Part shown: positions 1 through 11,775 of the stretch, one piece after another
Position numbering within the stretch: position 1 is the first letter of the stretch
Layout of the letters: every line of letters starts with the position of its first letter
Assembly (NCBI GenBank): GCA_023374025.1
Contig: SIJG01000108.1
Location: forward strand, 1-64,000
Reading direction: 5' to 3'
DNA: 64,000 nt
Origin: Heterodera schachtii
Taxonomy: Eukaryota > Nematoda > Chromadorea > Rhabditida > Heteroderidae
The notes under the pieces: model-generated
What the model was told of the DNA's origin: nothing
Databases searched by the model: none
What the model saw: the letters and a program-made list of their open reading frames with translations, nothing else
Position numbers and translations under genes: made by a program

Positions 1-246
1 AAATCTTAGAAAAATTTTTTATGAGAAAATTACAGGAAAAACCAATTTTGAAAAATTTTTCAATTATTTTTGGAAAAACTCTTATTAAACTTTTGAAACT
101 TTTATCGTGTAAAGCTTAGTCAATTGCTATTGTACATTTTCAGCTTTTTTGGCCCGACCTCCAAACTGATCAGAGAAAGTGATCAAAGTTTCGGAAAATT
201 AACTAAGGTTTTTTACTTCACAAAAAATCCAAACTCATGCCAAAAG

Positions 247-3200
247 CCCTAAAAACAAGGGCGTGTTGTGGGACAAACTGCTCGGTGTTCACTTCTTGCC
301 ACTTCGTCAGATTGGCTATGCCCAAGTGGCGGGGCCCGGCCGATGGCTCCAGGGCAAGAAAAAAATGCCATAAATATTTAAAAAAAAATGGGAAAATTAA
401 TAATTTAATTATAAAAAGGGGAAAATAATTAATTTGAATAATAATAATAATAAAATTATGGGCGAATAATTAACATAATTATAAACAGGCGAATTAATTA
501 ATTTATGCAATAAAAAGAGTAAAACAATTAGTTGCATGTGTTAAACCAATGAAGTAAAAAAATTAATTTTTTGTTTTAAAAAAATAATAAATACGAAGTA
601 AAAATTATTCGTACAAAAAATTTTAAAATTAAAAAAAGATTAAATGATTATTTTTAAACATTTTTAAAGCTAAAAAGATGTGTTTTACTTAATTATAATT
701 AATTTAGGTATAATAAATATTTAACTCATTTCAGTTGATCAAGAATTTCAAACACTGAACGGCGAGACGGTGGGTACCGTACGCTCAACGGGCCATTCCG
801 TGTGCGTTGACTGTCACTTTGAGCTACCATACGGTTTATAAATTAATTTATTTTAGCCCAATTTATTTCTTTTTATAAATTTTGTATTTTGTATTTTGTA
901 TTTTAAGTTTTTTTTTTTTTTTTCATTTTCACATGTAATTCTACAGCATCCCTAAGTAATACAGTAACAAAATACTAGAGTCCGGACGGTGGACTTTTGG
1001 TACTGAGACGGACTTTTTTCTACAGCATCCCTAAGTAATACAGTAACAAAATACTAGAGTCCGGACGGTGGACTTTTGGTACTGAGACGGACTTTTTTCT
1101 CTAATTCAAGAATTTCTCAGTGAAAAATTTTGGAAAATGTCTCAAAAAATCCGCAAAATTTTTCCGCTCCTGGCCTTACAATTTAATTTGAAGAAGGAAA
1201 ACGCCGGCGGGCAAAACGGCATGCCAAAAAGCCCGTTTTTGCCAACTGCTGAGCGCCGAATGGCATTTTTAAAACGGGCACTTTTCGCAATAACTCTCTT
1301 TAAAAGAATCGGATATTAATCAAATTTAGCACGCATCAATTAATGTTAATTGGAGAGAAATTTTTGAGAGATTTTCATTGAGAAAGTCGTAAAGTGCAAG
1401 TTTTTTTTTGAGATTACACAAGTTTTAATACATATATTTTTTTACTGCTTTTTATAGTCAGATATGCTTCATCAAGCGCTTTTATTTTCGCATGATTAAT
1501 TTAGCCTCATTAAATGGATTTAATGATGGCTTTTTTAAGAATTCAAAAAATTGATGCCGTCATTAAAATGCCAATCTGTCCCATTCTACAATAATTATTC
1601 ATTTTATTTTTAAATAAAAAATTAAGGGGGTCCTATTTTAAAAAGTTGGCTTTTCGATAATTATTTTTTAAATAAATGAAAGTTTTAACAAATATAGCCA
1701 AAAATCTATTTCTTCCTCAAAATTTTAAATTACATTCAATTAATAATTTTATTAAAATAATTTAATTAATTAAGCCAAAATATTATTTTTTTTATTTTTT
1801 TAATATTTAAAAAAAATAATTTAATTTAATTATAATAATTAATTAGTGCTCTTTTCTTTCGTTTTCTTCTTCTAATTTTAATCAGGAAGTTGTTCCTTAA
1901 AATATTCAAATAACAATTCCACTAAAGTCACGAAAAATTCACATAAAATTACCATTTTCGTCCATTTTTTGATGGGTCAATTAAAATTTAATTGCCAATT
2001 TTGCCGATGGCAATTTTAGTTTTATAAAAAAAACAATTTTTACCATACAAAATTGTTTTTTACAAGAAATTTGAGCATTTATGCCAACTTTCAACAGAGT
2101 TCCTATGGTGCCGTGCTTTTTTGTTCGATTCTATGGCACCAAAATTTAATTGGCACTTTCTCGCGGGGCACAAAATTACGAAACAACATTGGCACATCCA
2201 TTCTCAGACTCTTTCAACTTTTCTTCTTTTCTATACAACGTTTTGGCTTTCTTCATTTAGAAATGATTTTTATTTTCAAATATTAAATTTTAATTGGGCG
2301 GCTCAATTAGAAACAATTAATCCCTAATTAGGGACACACATTACTCATTGGAAAAGAAATTTAAATTCTTTTTTTTTGTATTAATTTTTGCCCTCTTGAA
2401 AAATGCCGTTTCAATATACCTATTTGAAAATTAATGCCACCCTAATTAGAGGTCATTATTAGTAATTGGTTTGTAAATTACCAATTAGTTACACATTACT
2501 CATTGGAAAAGGAATTAAAACTCATTTTTTGTATTGATTTTTGCCCACTTGAAAAATGCCGATTTACTAAGTAATATGCCTATTTAAAAATAAATGCCAC
2601 TCAAGTTAGAGGTCATTAGTGATTTGTAAATGTTGGGACGACATTTTAAATGTTATTATTTTTGGCATTTTGTTTATGTCATTTCAGTCCCACACACAAA
2701 TGTTTATCCCCGTTGACCCATGCAATTCATTCTGTCTTTTGCTCCCATCTTCTCCTCCGCATTTTGTCCTCCTCTTTAAAATATTGTTGTTCCCCAATTA
2801 TTGATTTGACCTCTTCACATTTCTTTTATTTGTTTCACCATTTTCCACTGACAATAAATTGTTCAACGGCACAACAGTGGCGACGCCCGTCCTACTTCGA
2901 ACAAATTCAACAAATTTGTGCAAATTCGAACAAAGTCAGCGGTGAAATAAATACTCAGGCGGAACTTTCGAACACTAATTGTGTCGAAATCATTCTTCAT
3001 CACCGCCATATTTCGTACACCATTTGTGTCGAAATAAATTCGGTCAAGTTCAACAAAAGCCAACACTGTTAGCCAAGTGCTACAGATTAACTTGTCAGCA
3101 ACAAGTTTGGCTCAACGATTTAAGCCCAACTGATAGCCAGGTGCTACAGACGACTTTGTCAGTAACAAGTCGGGCTATTATCAATTCTGTGGACAATTTC

Positions 3201-6200
3201 AAGACAAGATGGACAACAAAAATTTGGAAAGCATTTTGGCTCAACTGACGAACATCGTCAAGCAGCAACAAAACACGGCAAACCAACCAATGCAGAGCAA
3301 CATCACACTGCCGGACATTCTGCCATTCTCAAATGAGGGCGAGTCGGTCGACTTCGAAGAATGGTTGGAACGCCTCCAATTTTCAATGGATTGCGCCGCA
3401 GCAAATCTGCAGGACGACGCCAAGGTTAAATTGCTCATGACTAAATTGAGTCCATCGGCATTCGGCGAATACAAGCGCTCATGCTTACCGGATGAAATTA
3501 CGGCATTCAATTTCAATGAGACAAAAACACGGTGAGGAAGGCGAGGAATTCGGCGTTTTTGTCAACAGACTCAAATCGCTTTTCCGAAAGTTTCGGTACT
3601 CGGAACTGAACGAGGACCAATTCAAATGCTTAGTGCTTTTGACTTCACTGAAGTCATTGAGTGAAGCAAAGCTAAGGCAGCACATCCTCAGCCGACTCAC
3701 TGCCGAAGAAACAAAGGCAACTCCAACGCCAAAATTTTTCGAAATCATTTCAGAGGAAATCATGACAATGCTGAAAACGGAGGCAGAAGTGAAAATTCTC
3801 GAACAGGCAAAGCCCAAAATAAATGCTTTCAGCCAAAATAAACCGATTCGCAAAAAGGAAAATTCGGGTAAGCCAAGCCAAAATATCGGAAACAAAGGCA
3901 AACCCCCTCCTAATAATTGCTTTCGGTGTGGTGAAATGCATTGGGCACAAAATTGTCCCAAATTAAATTATGTTTGCAAAAAGTGCAACCAAAAGGGACA
4001 CATCGAGAAGCAATGCGACCGAATCCAGGCCTACAATAAAAACCGAAAGGCCAAGAACCCGAAGTTGAACACGATAGTAATTTCTGTCGCTCGTATCAAC
4101 AAAAATGGTACTTCAAAAATAATTCGGATTTCCATAATCATGGACGGCCAACCAATCAAATTCATTGCCGACAGTGGATCAGACATCAATATTATTGATG
4201 AAGTTGCATAGAAATCAGGGGTGGGACAACTCTCGCCTCTCGTCTCTCGCCTCTCGCCAACTCTCGCCATTTTTGGTACTCTCGCCTCTCGTCTCTCGCC
4301 TCTCGTTTTTTGGGACGAGAGGCGAGAGTTGAAAATACACCCCTAAAGATTGAACTTTTGAGCAGCCAGAAAAATTTTCAAATTTACGCGAAAAAAATTC
4401 ATAAATCTCTTTTTTTCCTTCCTTAATGTTTTCTCTATTTTTGGATAGCTCCAATTAAAATATGGTCTGGTGGCTAAACCTTCTGCCTTTCATTATTTTT
4501 CTCTTGGGTTCAATTCCCCAACGGTACAGAATTTTTTTAATAATTTCTTTAAATTGTTTTTCAATTGAAATTTTAATTAATAAAAAATATTTCAATTTAA
4601 AATTATTATTTTTTCTTTTTTTAAACAGCCTAAAACTGCAAATTTAACCAAAACTTTGATCATTTTTTGACAAATTCTGTTAATATATTACACTCAAAAT
4701 TTCAAAATTTTTCCGGCGGCGCCTATCGGCACCGCCGGACCCCGCACCCAATGTTCCAAAAAAGTTTTTTTGAAAAAACAGCGCCACAAAAAAAGCGACT
4801 TAAAAACAAAAAATTTAAAAAACAAGTTTTGGTCATTTTTTGAATAAAATCTGTTAACAAATCCGAAGACAATTTTCAAAATTTTTTCGGCGGCGCCTAC
4901 CGGCACCGCCCGACCCCAACTGTCCCCGAAGTTTTAAAAAACGCACCGCAAAAAAAGGTGGAAAAAATGGACAAATAATAAAGTTTGTTTGTAAAATAAA
5001 TATTCTTCATGAAAATATTTTTTAATTTTCATGAAAAAATTTTAAAGATTTTTGTTTGGATTTTTCAGGACCTGGACTCGGTTTAAAAACTAGGACTCTG
5101 ACCCGGCTTTCTGTACCCGGCAATACCCTGACCCGGTATTTGCCCAAATACCCGGGCCCGTACCCCTAATTTAATATACGATTTTGAAGTTTTTTAAATT
5201 AAAAAATAAGGCTACAGAAAAAAATTGAAAAACTCTCGCCTCTCGTCCTCTCGCCTCTCGCCAACTCTCGTGTTTTTGGGGCTCTCGCCTCTCGCCAAAC
5301 TCTCGCTCTCGTCTTTTTGGGGACTCTCGCCTCTCGCCAAACTCTCGCTCTCGTCTTTTCTGAGACAAGTCACACCCCTGATACAAATGCATCGGATCCC
5401 CGCCGCTGGAAGAAAGCGACGAAGAGGGCATTCTTTTCGATGGACGCCGCTGCCAATTCATCGGCAAAGGATTCGCTACCTTCAAATTCAAAGGAATCGA
5501 AGTCAAACAACCATTTTATGTTGCCAAAGCGGGAGCACTTAATTTGCTTGGCGCAGCAACAATGGATAAGTTTGGATTCCTTGAAGGAATCAAAAATGCA
5601 ATCCGCGGAAATTCCAATTCCATCAATCAGATCACTTCCAAAAACAATGAGACGAAAATTCGGGAAGCGATCACAGAATTGCCATCAAAATTTGAGCAAG
5701 TTTTCTCAGAAGGCCTTGGACTTTGTACCAAAATGAAAGCCTCTCTGATGCTCAAGTCGGACACTAAACCTGTGTTCCGACGAGCCCGTCCAGTGCCATA
5801 TTCAGCGCTTCCAATCGTGAACAACGAATTGGACCGATTGGAGAAAATCAATGTCATCAAACCAGTGGAACACACCGAGTGGGCCGCCCCAATTTTGGTG
5901 GTGAAAAAGGCCAACGGATCAACGAGGTTGTGTGCCGATTTCTCAACTGGCCTAAATGACTGTCTCCAGCTGAACAAGCATCCATTGCCACTTCCGTCCG
6001 ACATTTTTTTCAACTTTAAATGGCGGAAAATTCTTTTCAAAAGTGGACCTCTCGGATGCATATCTTCAAATTGAATTGGACGAGGACTCAAAGAAAATGT
6101 GTGCCATTTCAACACACCGTGGTCATTTTCAATACGAAAGACTACCATTCGGAGTAAAATCAGCTCCGGGAATCTTCCAATCAATAATGGATAATATGCT

Positions 6201-9200
6201 TTCTGATTATCCATTTGCAATCGCATACTTGGATGACATCATCACAGTCAGCAAATCCATGGAAGAACACTGCGAACATCTTGACAAATTATTCGCCCGT
6301 CTTCAAGACTGGGGTTTGAAAGTTCGCATTGAAAAATGCTCATTTTTCCAAAAGGAAATAAAATATTTGGGAGTCATAATCGACCAAAATGGCAGAAAGC
6401 CCGATTCCAACAAAATCGCAGCAATCGCAGAAATGCCGGCTCCTTCAAATCTAAATGAGCTACGTTCATACCTTGGGATGGTAAATTATTACCAGGAATT
6501 TGTCAAAAATTTCCGTTTCATTCGCCAACCCTTGGATGATCTGCTCAAGAAGGACAAAATATGGGACTGGACCTCGGCTTGTCAAAAAGCATTTGACAAA
6601 ATCAACGGAATGCTTCAATCGGATCTTGCTTTAATGCATTATGATCCGTCCTTGCCAATAATTGTTGCAGCAGACGCTTCACAATCTGGAATCGGCGGAG
6701 TTCTGTCACACGAACTCCCCGATGGCACCATCAAAGCCGTCAGCCATTTCTCAAGGTCACTGACACCCGCCGAACAAAATTACGGACAAATTGAAAAAGA
6801 GGCATTGGCCCTCATCGAAGCGGTAAAACGATTTCATAAAATGATATTCGGCCGAAAATTCACTCTATTGACGGACCATCAGCCATTGAAAAAGATCTTT
6901 GGAAACAAAGACGGAGTCCCAAAACATTCACATAATCGCCTTGTGCGATGGGCTTTGATTTTGACGGCGTATGATTTCGACATCAAATATGTCCAGACCG
7001 ATAAATTTGGTCAGGCCGATGCGCTGTCACGCCTAATTTCGTCAAAACGGCAAAAGAACGACGAAGAAGACAAAATCATCGCCTCATGTGAAATTGAACC
7101 GATTTTGGGCAATGGCATTAAAGAAGTGATCCGACAATTGCCAATCACTTTCAACGAATTGGTTTTGGAAACCAAACAAGACCAAATCCTTCAAAAAGTG
7201 ATGAATTTCGTCAGGAATCATTGGCCCGAACCGAAACATTTTAAGGAAAGTGAATCGTTTTCAAGTGACATTTTCACTGAATTTTACCGCCGAAGAGAGG
7301 AAATTTCAATTGCCAGTGACTGTCTGTTGTTCGGCGAAAGAATTGTCGTTCCAAAGGCACTTCAGAAACCTATTTTGAAGATGCTTCACAATGGCCACCC
7401 AGGGGTCAAAAGAATGAAATCTCTGGCGAGAATTCATGTTTACTGGCCTAAATTGGATTCAGAAATTGAAGAGTTCGTCAGGAAATGCCAACAATGCGCA
7501 GCTGTGGCTAAAAATCCTATCAAAACGACTCTTCAATCATGGCCAAAAGTCGACGGTCCCTGGAAGCGAATCCACATGGACTACGCTGGGCCATTCAACG
7601 GAAAAATGTACCTAATTATTGTCGATGCCTTCTCCAAATATCCTGAGATATTTGAGATGAACTCAACAAACAGCACAGCGACAATTTCAAAATTGAAATC
7701 GCTAATAGCTCGTTACGGCATCCCCGAAACCTTGGTTTCGGACAATGGAACACAATTCCGCAGTCACGAATTTCAAAAATTCACAAAATCTAATGGGATA
7801 GAACATCTCTTTTCTGCTCCATATATGCCGCAATCAAACGGTCAAGCCGAAAGAATGGTTGACACGTTTAAGCGGGCATTTTCAAAAATAAAAGGGGAGG
7901 GGATGTCGGGAGACATTCTCGAAATATTCCTCTCAACTTATCGCACGACTCCCTCGGAAAATCTGAATGGGAAGTGCCCCGCGGAACTATTTCTTGGAAG
8001 AAGGCCGAGAATCACTCTTGATCTTCTCCGTCCGCCGATCCGACCAACTCAAAAAGACCTCAAAATGGAGGCACAATTTAATCGGAGACATGGCGCCCGA
8101 TTTCGATCATTTAATGTCGGAGACCAAGTTTTTGCCCGACATAAGAAAGGCGAAGATTGGAGAGCGGGCAAAATCAGTGAAAGAAACGGTGTGATTTACA
8201 CTGTACAATTCACTGACAACTCAAATATGCCTATTTAAAAATAAATGCCACTCAAGTTAGAGGTCATTAGTGATTTGTAAATCAAAATTAATTAACACAT
8301 TACACCCACTTCATAAATATATATGTCGATTTAATATGACTCTATTTAAAATTAAGCCACCCCAATTAAAGGTCATTAGTGATTTTGTAAAGCAACTAAT
8401 TAATTTGGTATAGCTTTTAAATAATGCAAAATTTAAAAAGATACATTGTTATTTTTAAATATTAATTTAAAATAGTTAATTAGGTGTTGAATCGGTGTCA
8501 CAAATTCAATCGCCGATTTCATTTTTGAACGAAAATCCGTCCGAAATGACCAGAGAACAGCAACGGCATCATTCCCATCATTTTGATCAGGGTAAATTAA
8601 AAAAAATTTTTAAATTTTAAATTTAAATTTGTAAAATCACAGAAGTGCCTGAGGGTCGGTGGCCCCTTGATCAGCTGAATCAGCATTTGATCAGTTTGCA
8701 ATGTGACGAAGGCGAACATGGGGAGGAGCAGGTGATCAAAATTGATCAAAATTGGATAAAAATTTTTTTTTAATAATAATTTTATGAATTTAGGTTGGCC
8801 AAAGATTTTTTAATAAAAATTGAATTTAAAATTAGAAAAAAATTAAAAAAAAACCAAATTCATGAAGAAAATTATATTTTAATTTAAATGTGTGAAAGAA
8901 ATAAATTTCAAGGAATGGAATTAAATTTCGGAAATAAAATTTTTTAAATTAATTTTTTTGTATAGTGCCTCGGCACCGGGAATTCTGCGCTTAACCGGGA
9001 CCGGGACCTTTTCGGGTTGAAAAACCGGGAATTTTTGGCTGGGAAAACCGGGAAAAAACCGGGACTAGTCCCGGTCCAGTCAAAACCGGGACGTCGGTAC
9101 TCAGTTGTACTCAGTTGTCCGTATTTTGGTCCCGGTCCCGAGGCACTCTAGTTTTTTGGATAAAATTAAAAAAAAATTGTAAAAATTATTAAAAAAGATT

Positions 9201-10091
9201 TAATTTACATAAAAATGTCATTTTTTTGTGATTTAAGATTAGTGCACGGACGGCTGACTATGAATTGGGCGACGGCGCCCATTTGCTAGACGCCGGCGCC
9301 GCAGCGGCACATCGCCGGCGGGCGCCACTCAATCACTGTAAGGCTTAATTTTTTTTTTTTACTAAAAATTGCCATAAAAATAAATTTTTAGGCAAAAATA
9401 ATTAATTAAAAATTTTAAAAAATAAATAAATAAAATTTGACCTATTTGGCACATCCTTCTGTAAAAAATATCTCATATTCTCATTTTCTATGTCAAATTT
9501 AAAAGCCAATTTTCTTTCGGAGCCCAATTTTTTTTATTTTATTTTTTATTTTATGTATTTAAAAAATTACTGTTTTTAAAATTCTTTTTCGAACAATTTC
9601 TATAATTTTTTCTTTTTTAAAAATAAAACTTTGGTGGATGGAAATAATGGAGAAGATCATCATTAAGTGCAATTCTGTTCTTTTTTTTGAGGATTTTTCC
9701 ACAAAAATCAAAAAATTGCAATTGAATTTGCGTTTGCCGTCACCGAAAATGCCGGACAATATTAAAAATTTAAATGAAAATTAAATGCAAATGTACCATT
9801 GTCTAATTAATAAAAAATATGTATTTTATTTTTTTAAATAAAAAATTTTCGGCAATTTTTAGCCGGCATTTCGGAGGATTCCGACTACACGTCGGACATT
9901 TCGTTTCCCACCGGCTTTCACCATGGCACCGCTTCCGCTCAACAACACCAACAACAGCACCAGGCCAACCCGTCGGTGCACCAATTTGAGTCCCATCTGA
10001 GGCCCCATCGCCATGCCAATAATCAGCACGGCAAAGGTGGGACAACAACAACAACAACAACGACGGCACAAAACATGGCGGCACATGGCAG
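247..10091 (+). CDS. unc-13: UNC-13 / Munc13 homologue, partial (C2A end and linker), at least six exons
   Basis: Presynaptic vesicle-priming factor by homology. Exons read 247-353, 735-834, 8484-8591, 8643-8731, 9238-9337 and 9863-10091, and the phases agree at every junction. Exon 1 encodes [19 protein letters not shown] followed by PGRWLQ, the end of the Munc13 C2A domain. Exon 2 continues with [15 protein letters not shown] and CHFELPYG, matching the family pattern of a GT-x-x-PT-type strand and FELP. Exon 4 has [11 protein letters not shown], the counterpart of the PEEEARYW...LEQLN helix. Exon 6 has [13 protein letters not shown], then a Gln/His/Thr-rich stretch. The first intron needs a GC donor (CAGG|gcaaga). 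The second intron (835-8483) carries a gypsy element. The N-terminal C2A strands lie before the window. Exon 6 ends at a GT donor, but I found no C1, C2B or MUN coding further on, so the 3' part is missing, very distant or misassembled. Family assignment is firm; exon edges are my reading. Confidence 0.75.
941..1098. repeat. Perfect 79-bp tandem duplication in unc-13 intron 2
   Basis: Two head-to-tail copies (941-1019 and 1020-1098) starting 'ctacagcatccctaagtaat' appear identical by eye. They contain the word 'tccggacggtggacttttgg'. Their identity suggests a recent duplication. Confidence 0.85.
1101..2330. other. AT-rich intron sequence, no gene seen
   Basis: Only short, low-complexity open frames occur here. 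It lies inside the long second intron of the unc-13 homologue. No splice-compatible coding segment was recognised. Confidence 0.6.
2331..2630. repeat. Diverged tandem repeat (period about 150 bp), target of a gypsy insertion
   Basis: Two units share 'acacattactcattggaaaa', 'ttgaaaaatgccg' and 'agaggtcatta'. Related sequence resumes at 8222-8400 beyond the retroelement, so the element sits inside this array. The last unit (2577-2630) is repeated at 8226-8280. Confidence 0.7.
2631..2876 (+). repeat. 5' LTR (246 bp) of the truncated gypsy element
   Basis: It starts TGTTGGGACG and ends GCACAACA. The sequence after it, GTGGCGACGCCCG, fits a primer-binding site beginning TGG. The 3' partner is absent, so the age cannot be taken from LTR divergence. 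Confidence 0.75.
3070..3185 (+). promoter_or_regulatory. Two tandem stem-loop repeats in the gypsy leader
   Basis: Two units of about 54 nt each read AGCC...GCTACAG...ACTTGT-loop-ACAAGT...GGCT. The inner arms (ACTTGT/ACAAGT in unit 1, GACTT/AAGTC in unit 2) and the outer AGCC/GGCT arms can pair in both. They end just upstream of the gag start at 3209, where packaging, dimerisation or translation signals would be expected. Confidence 0.5.
4216..5380. mobile_element. hAT-like non-autonomous element, CTCTCGCC family, inserted in the gypsy protease region
   Basis: The ends are CAGGGGTG and CACCCCTG, 1,165 bp apart. The flanking octamers are ATAGAAAT (4208-4215) and ATACAAAT (5381-5388), an 8-bp target duplication with one mismatch. 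Both subterminal zones are packed with ACTCTCGCC / CTCTCGTC words. The middle is AT-rich with a pol III-like B box (GGGTTCAATTCC) near 4508. No transposase is encoded. Terminal CAGGG and 8-bp duplications are hAT hallmarks. Confidence 0.8.
4455..4530 (+). repeat. tRNA-like / SINE-like segment
   Basis: TGGTGGCTAAACC followed about 35 nt later by GGGTTCAATTCCCC resembles A and B boxes of a tRNA-derived sequence. No acceptor stem or anticodon arm could be drawn, so this is not called a tRNA gene. Confidence 0.25.
8222..8420. repeat. Continuation of the 2.3-2.6 kb tandem repeat, with the empty insertion site
   Basis: 8226-8283 repeats 2577-2634 and then runs without the element into 'gatttgtaaatcaaaatt'. 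This preserves the pre-insertion sequence at the gypsy target. Confidence 0.7.
8958..9152. mobile_element. MITE, CCGGGA family
   Basis: Inverted ends AGTGCCTCGG...CACCGGGA and TCCCGGTCCCGAGGCACT enclose reiterated AACCGGGA / GGGACCGG words. It lies in the intron between the unc-13 exons at 8643 and 9238. No clear target duplication was seen. Confidence 0.6.
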
Positions 10092-10093
10092 GT

Positions 10094-10690
10094 GATTGTT
10101 GGGCCAGGCCCCCCTCCCTACCCCTCTCCTCATCTTCTTCCTCCTCCTCTTCCCATTCATCCCTCCCTCCGTGCCGTCTCCATGCATTTTCGTCCCGCGC
10201 CCCCCCTTCTTTCTCTCTCCTAAATTCGCTCCGCCGATCATCTTTCCCTCACCGTCCTTTCCCTCCCCCTTTTCCTTTCCTCTCACCAGTCCGTCCATTT
10301 TCGTCCCCCCCTTCCATCTCTCCTAAATTCGCTCCGCCGATCATCTTTCCCTCCCCGTCCTTTCCCTCCCCCTTTTCCCTTCCTCTCACCAGTCCGTCCA
10401 TTTTCGTCCCCCCCCCTTCCATCTCTCCTAGATTCGCTCCGCCGATCATCTTTCCCTCCCGTCCTTTCCCTCCCCCTTTTCCCCATTTTCGCCCCCCCCT
10501 TCCAGCTCTCAATAATTCGCTCCGCTCTTTTTGCCGCCTCCCCTGTTCCTTCCTCTCCATCCCTTTGCTGTCCATACATCACACAAAGCGATTTGCCTTC
10601 CCCCGCTTCCCCCCCCGGCGCTTTATCCCTCCAAAAAGCGCCGCCGCCGTTTCGATTTATCCGCCCCTTTCCCAATTTTACTTTAGCAAA
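10094..10690. repeat. Pyrimidine-rich minisatellite after the last visible unc-13 exon
   Basis: About three copies of a unit near 115 bp (word 'ttcgctccgccgatcatctt') sit in a C/T-rich tract. Long open frames on both strands here are compositional, not coding. Confidence 0.75.
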
Positions 10691-10724
10691 GGCTACAGCA
10701 GCATTGTTTTTTTCTTTGCTATTG

Positions 10725-10955
10725 TAGGGTCATGGGTAGGGGGCGATTAATTAGGATAAGGGGTAGGGGTTTAATAGGACAAGGGCAGGGGTCTGGCCGG
10801 CCCCTGTCCGTTGATTATAAGCAAAAGTGCTTTAAATTACAGGGGCAGGGGTCCCCAGACCCCTGCGATAGGTTGCAGGGGCAGGGGTCCCAGACCCCTG
10901 CCTATGTGATAGGTCGAAGGGGTAGGGGTCCCAGACCCCTGCCCCTGCGACCCTA
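10725..10955. mobile_element. MITE, AGGGGTC family
   Basis: Ends TAGGGTC and GACCCTA enclose many copies of CAGGGGCAGGGGTC and its complement CCCAGACCCCTG. The TIR type resembles hAT, but I could not see a matching 8-bp target duplication. Confidence 0.55.
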
Positions 10956-11289
10956 TACTACTTTCAGTCCTAAGTGTTTTTTATTATCCACCAAAATTTC
11001 AAAAAAAAAAATCGATAACTTTCAAAAAAGTCATGATATGAGAAAGGCATAAAACCAATTTTTTTTTGAACATTTTATTCATAACTTTTTTGAAACTTAA
11101 CGAAACTTTTGAAATTTTGCAGGGCAAAAACCACAAAATAGTTGCTAAAATATCGCCTAAATCGGAAACCCTTCGTAGAAAATGTGATTTCCGTGCGTTT
11201 CTCATCAAAAAGTATCTGCAAAAAATTAGTTTAAAAATTAAAAGTTCTTTCCCTGGTCACAACAATTCCAATTTAAGTGGTTTTACCTG

Positions 11290-11500
11290 ATCGTAATGCC
11301 TTGGAATCCGAAGTTTGTTCGGCAACAGATTTTGTGGGATTGGCAACGGATTTCCATCGGAATTGACAATTTGCATTTGATTGGGGCCTTTCTCTCAAAA
11401 TTTGTGACAAAGTTGAATTGCGTCCAAAGTCCATTTGCGTGTTTTGAAATGTTCGTCCACGTAGAAGCAAAGCGGCGGCTAATCAGTGCAAAATTTGTAT
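11290..11500 (-). pseudogene. Fragment of a nematode F-box-like family gene
   Basis: Antisense translation gives pieces such as FKTRKWTL, QMQIVNSDGNPLPIP and a C-terminal frame with shifts, matching the paralogous fragment at 29398-29627. No intact frame exists. The family call rests on recalled cyst-nematode proteins with a '(D/E)GxPLPIPQ' stretch and is tentative. Confidence 0.4.
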
Positions 11501-11775
11501 GTGAATGTTTTTGCTAAAACGAATCAATGAATCGATAAATTGATTGTCGCAAAAACAAACAAAGAAAAAATGTAAAAAATTTTTTGAGGGGGAAGGTTTT
11601 CACGAAAAAATTCTTCGACATTCACTCGTAAAAAAAATTCATACGGAAAATTGCGAAGTTTTGGGTTTTTGGGGCATTTAACAAAAATGTCTTTAAAAAA
11701 TCCTCAAAAGTTGCAAAATAAATACGAAAAAATGCGAAAAGTTTCAAAATATGTATAAAACATGTAGATATTAGA

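Larger units (their letters stand above)
2631..8221 (+). mobile_element. Ty3/gypsy LTR retrotransposon, 3'-truncated and interrupted
   Basis: A 5' LTR (2631-2876, TG...CA) is followed at once by a TGGCG-type primer-binding site, a leader with two stem-loop repeats, gag and pol. The body breaks off in the integrase C-terminal region at about 8221 and joins directly to the flanking tandem repeat, so there is no polypurine tract or 3' LTR. A hAT-like insertion lies at 4216-5380. The element sits in sense orientation in an intron of the unc-13 homologue. Its proteins resemble those of the intact element at 55.5-60.6 kb but are clearly diverged, so it is a related, older family. Confidence 0.9.
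3209..8238 (+). pseudogene. gag-pol of the truncated gypsy element (frameshifts, insertion, 3' loss)
   Basis: Gag starts at ATG 3209. The frame shifts near 3500-3535, and the second part (to 4211) holds two CCHC knuckles ([13 protein letters not shown] and [14 protein letters not shown]) and the protease motif ADSGSD. A stop at 4209-4211 lies in the left target duplication of the hAT-like insertion, and coding resumes after 5381. The 5544-6074 frame covers the reverse transcriptase start ([10 protein letters not shown]). Another frameshift near 6004-6017 moves to the 6043-8238 frame. That frame has YLDD, the RNase H motif AADAS, an HHCC zinc finger and the integrase motifs MDYAGPF, SDNGTQF and SNGQAER. 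Integrase ends prematurely in flanking repeat sequence. The element cannot be autonomous. Confidence 0.9.

Noticed and set aside
2650..3286. ORFs overlapping the gypsy LTR and leader
   Set aside because: They lie upstream of the gag ATG in LTR and structured leader sequence and resemble no protein.
10013..10750. Long open frames on both strands (Ser/Pro/Phe-rich forward, Gly/Lys-rich reverse)
   Set aside because: They arise from a C/T-rich minisatellite. Only the part up to 10091 is an unc-13 exon, and in a different frame from the long ORF's continuation.
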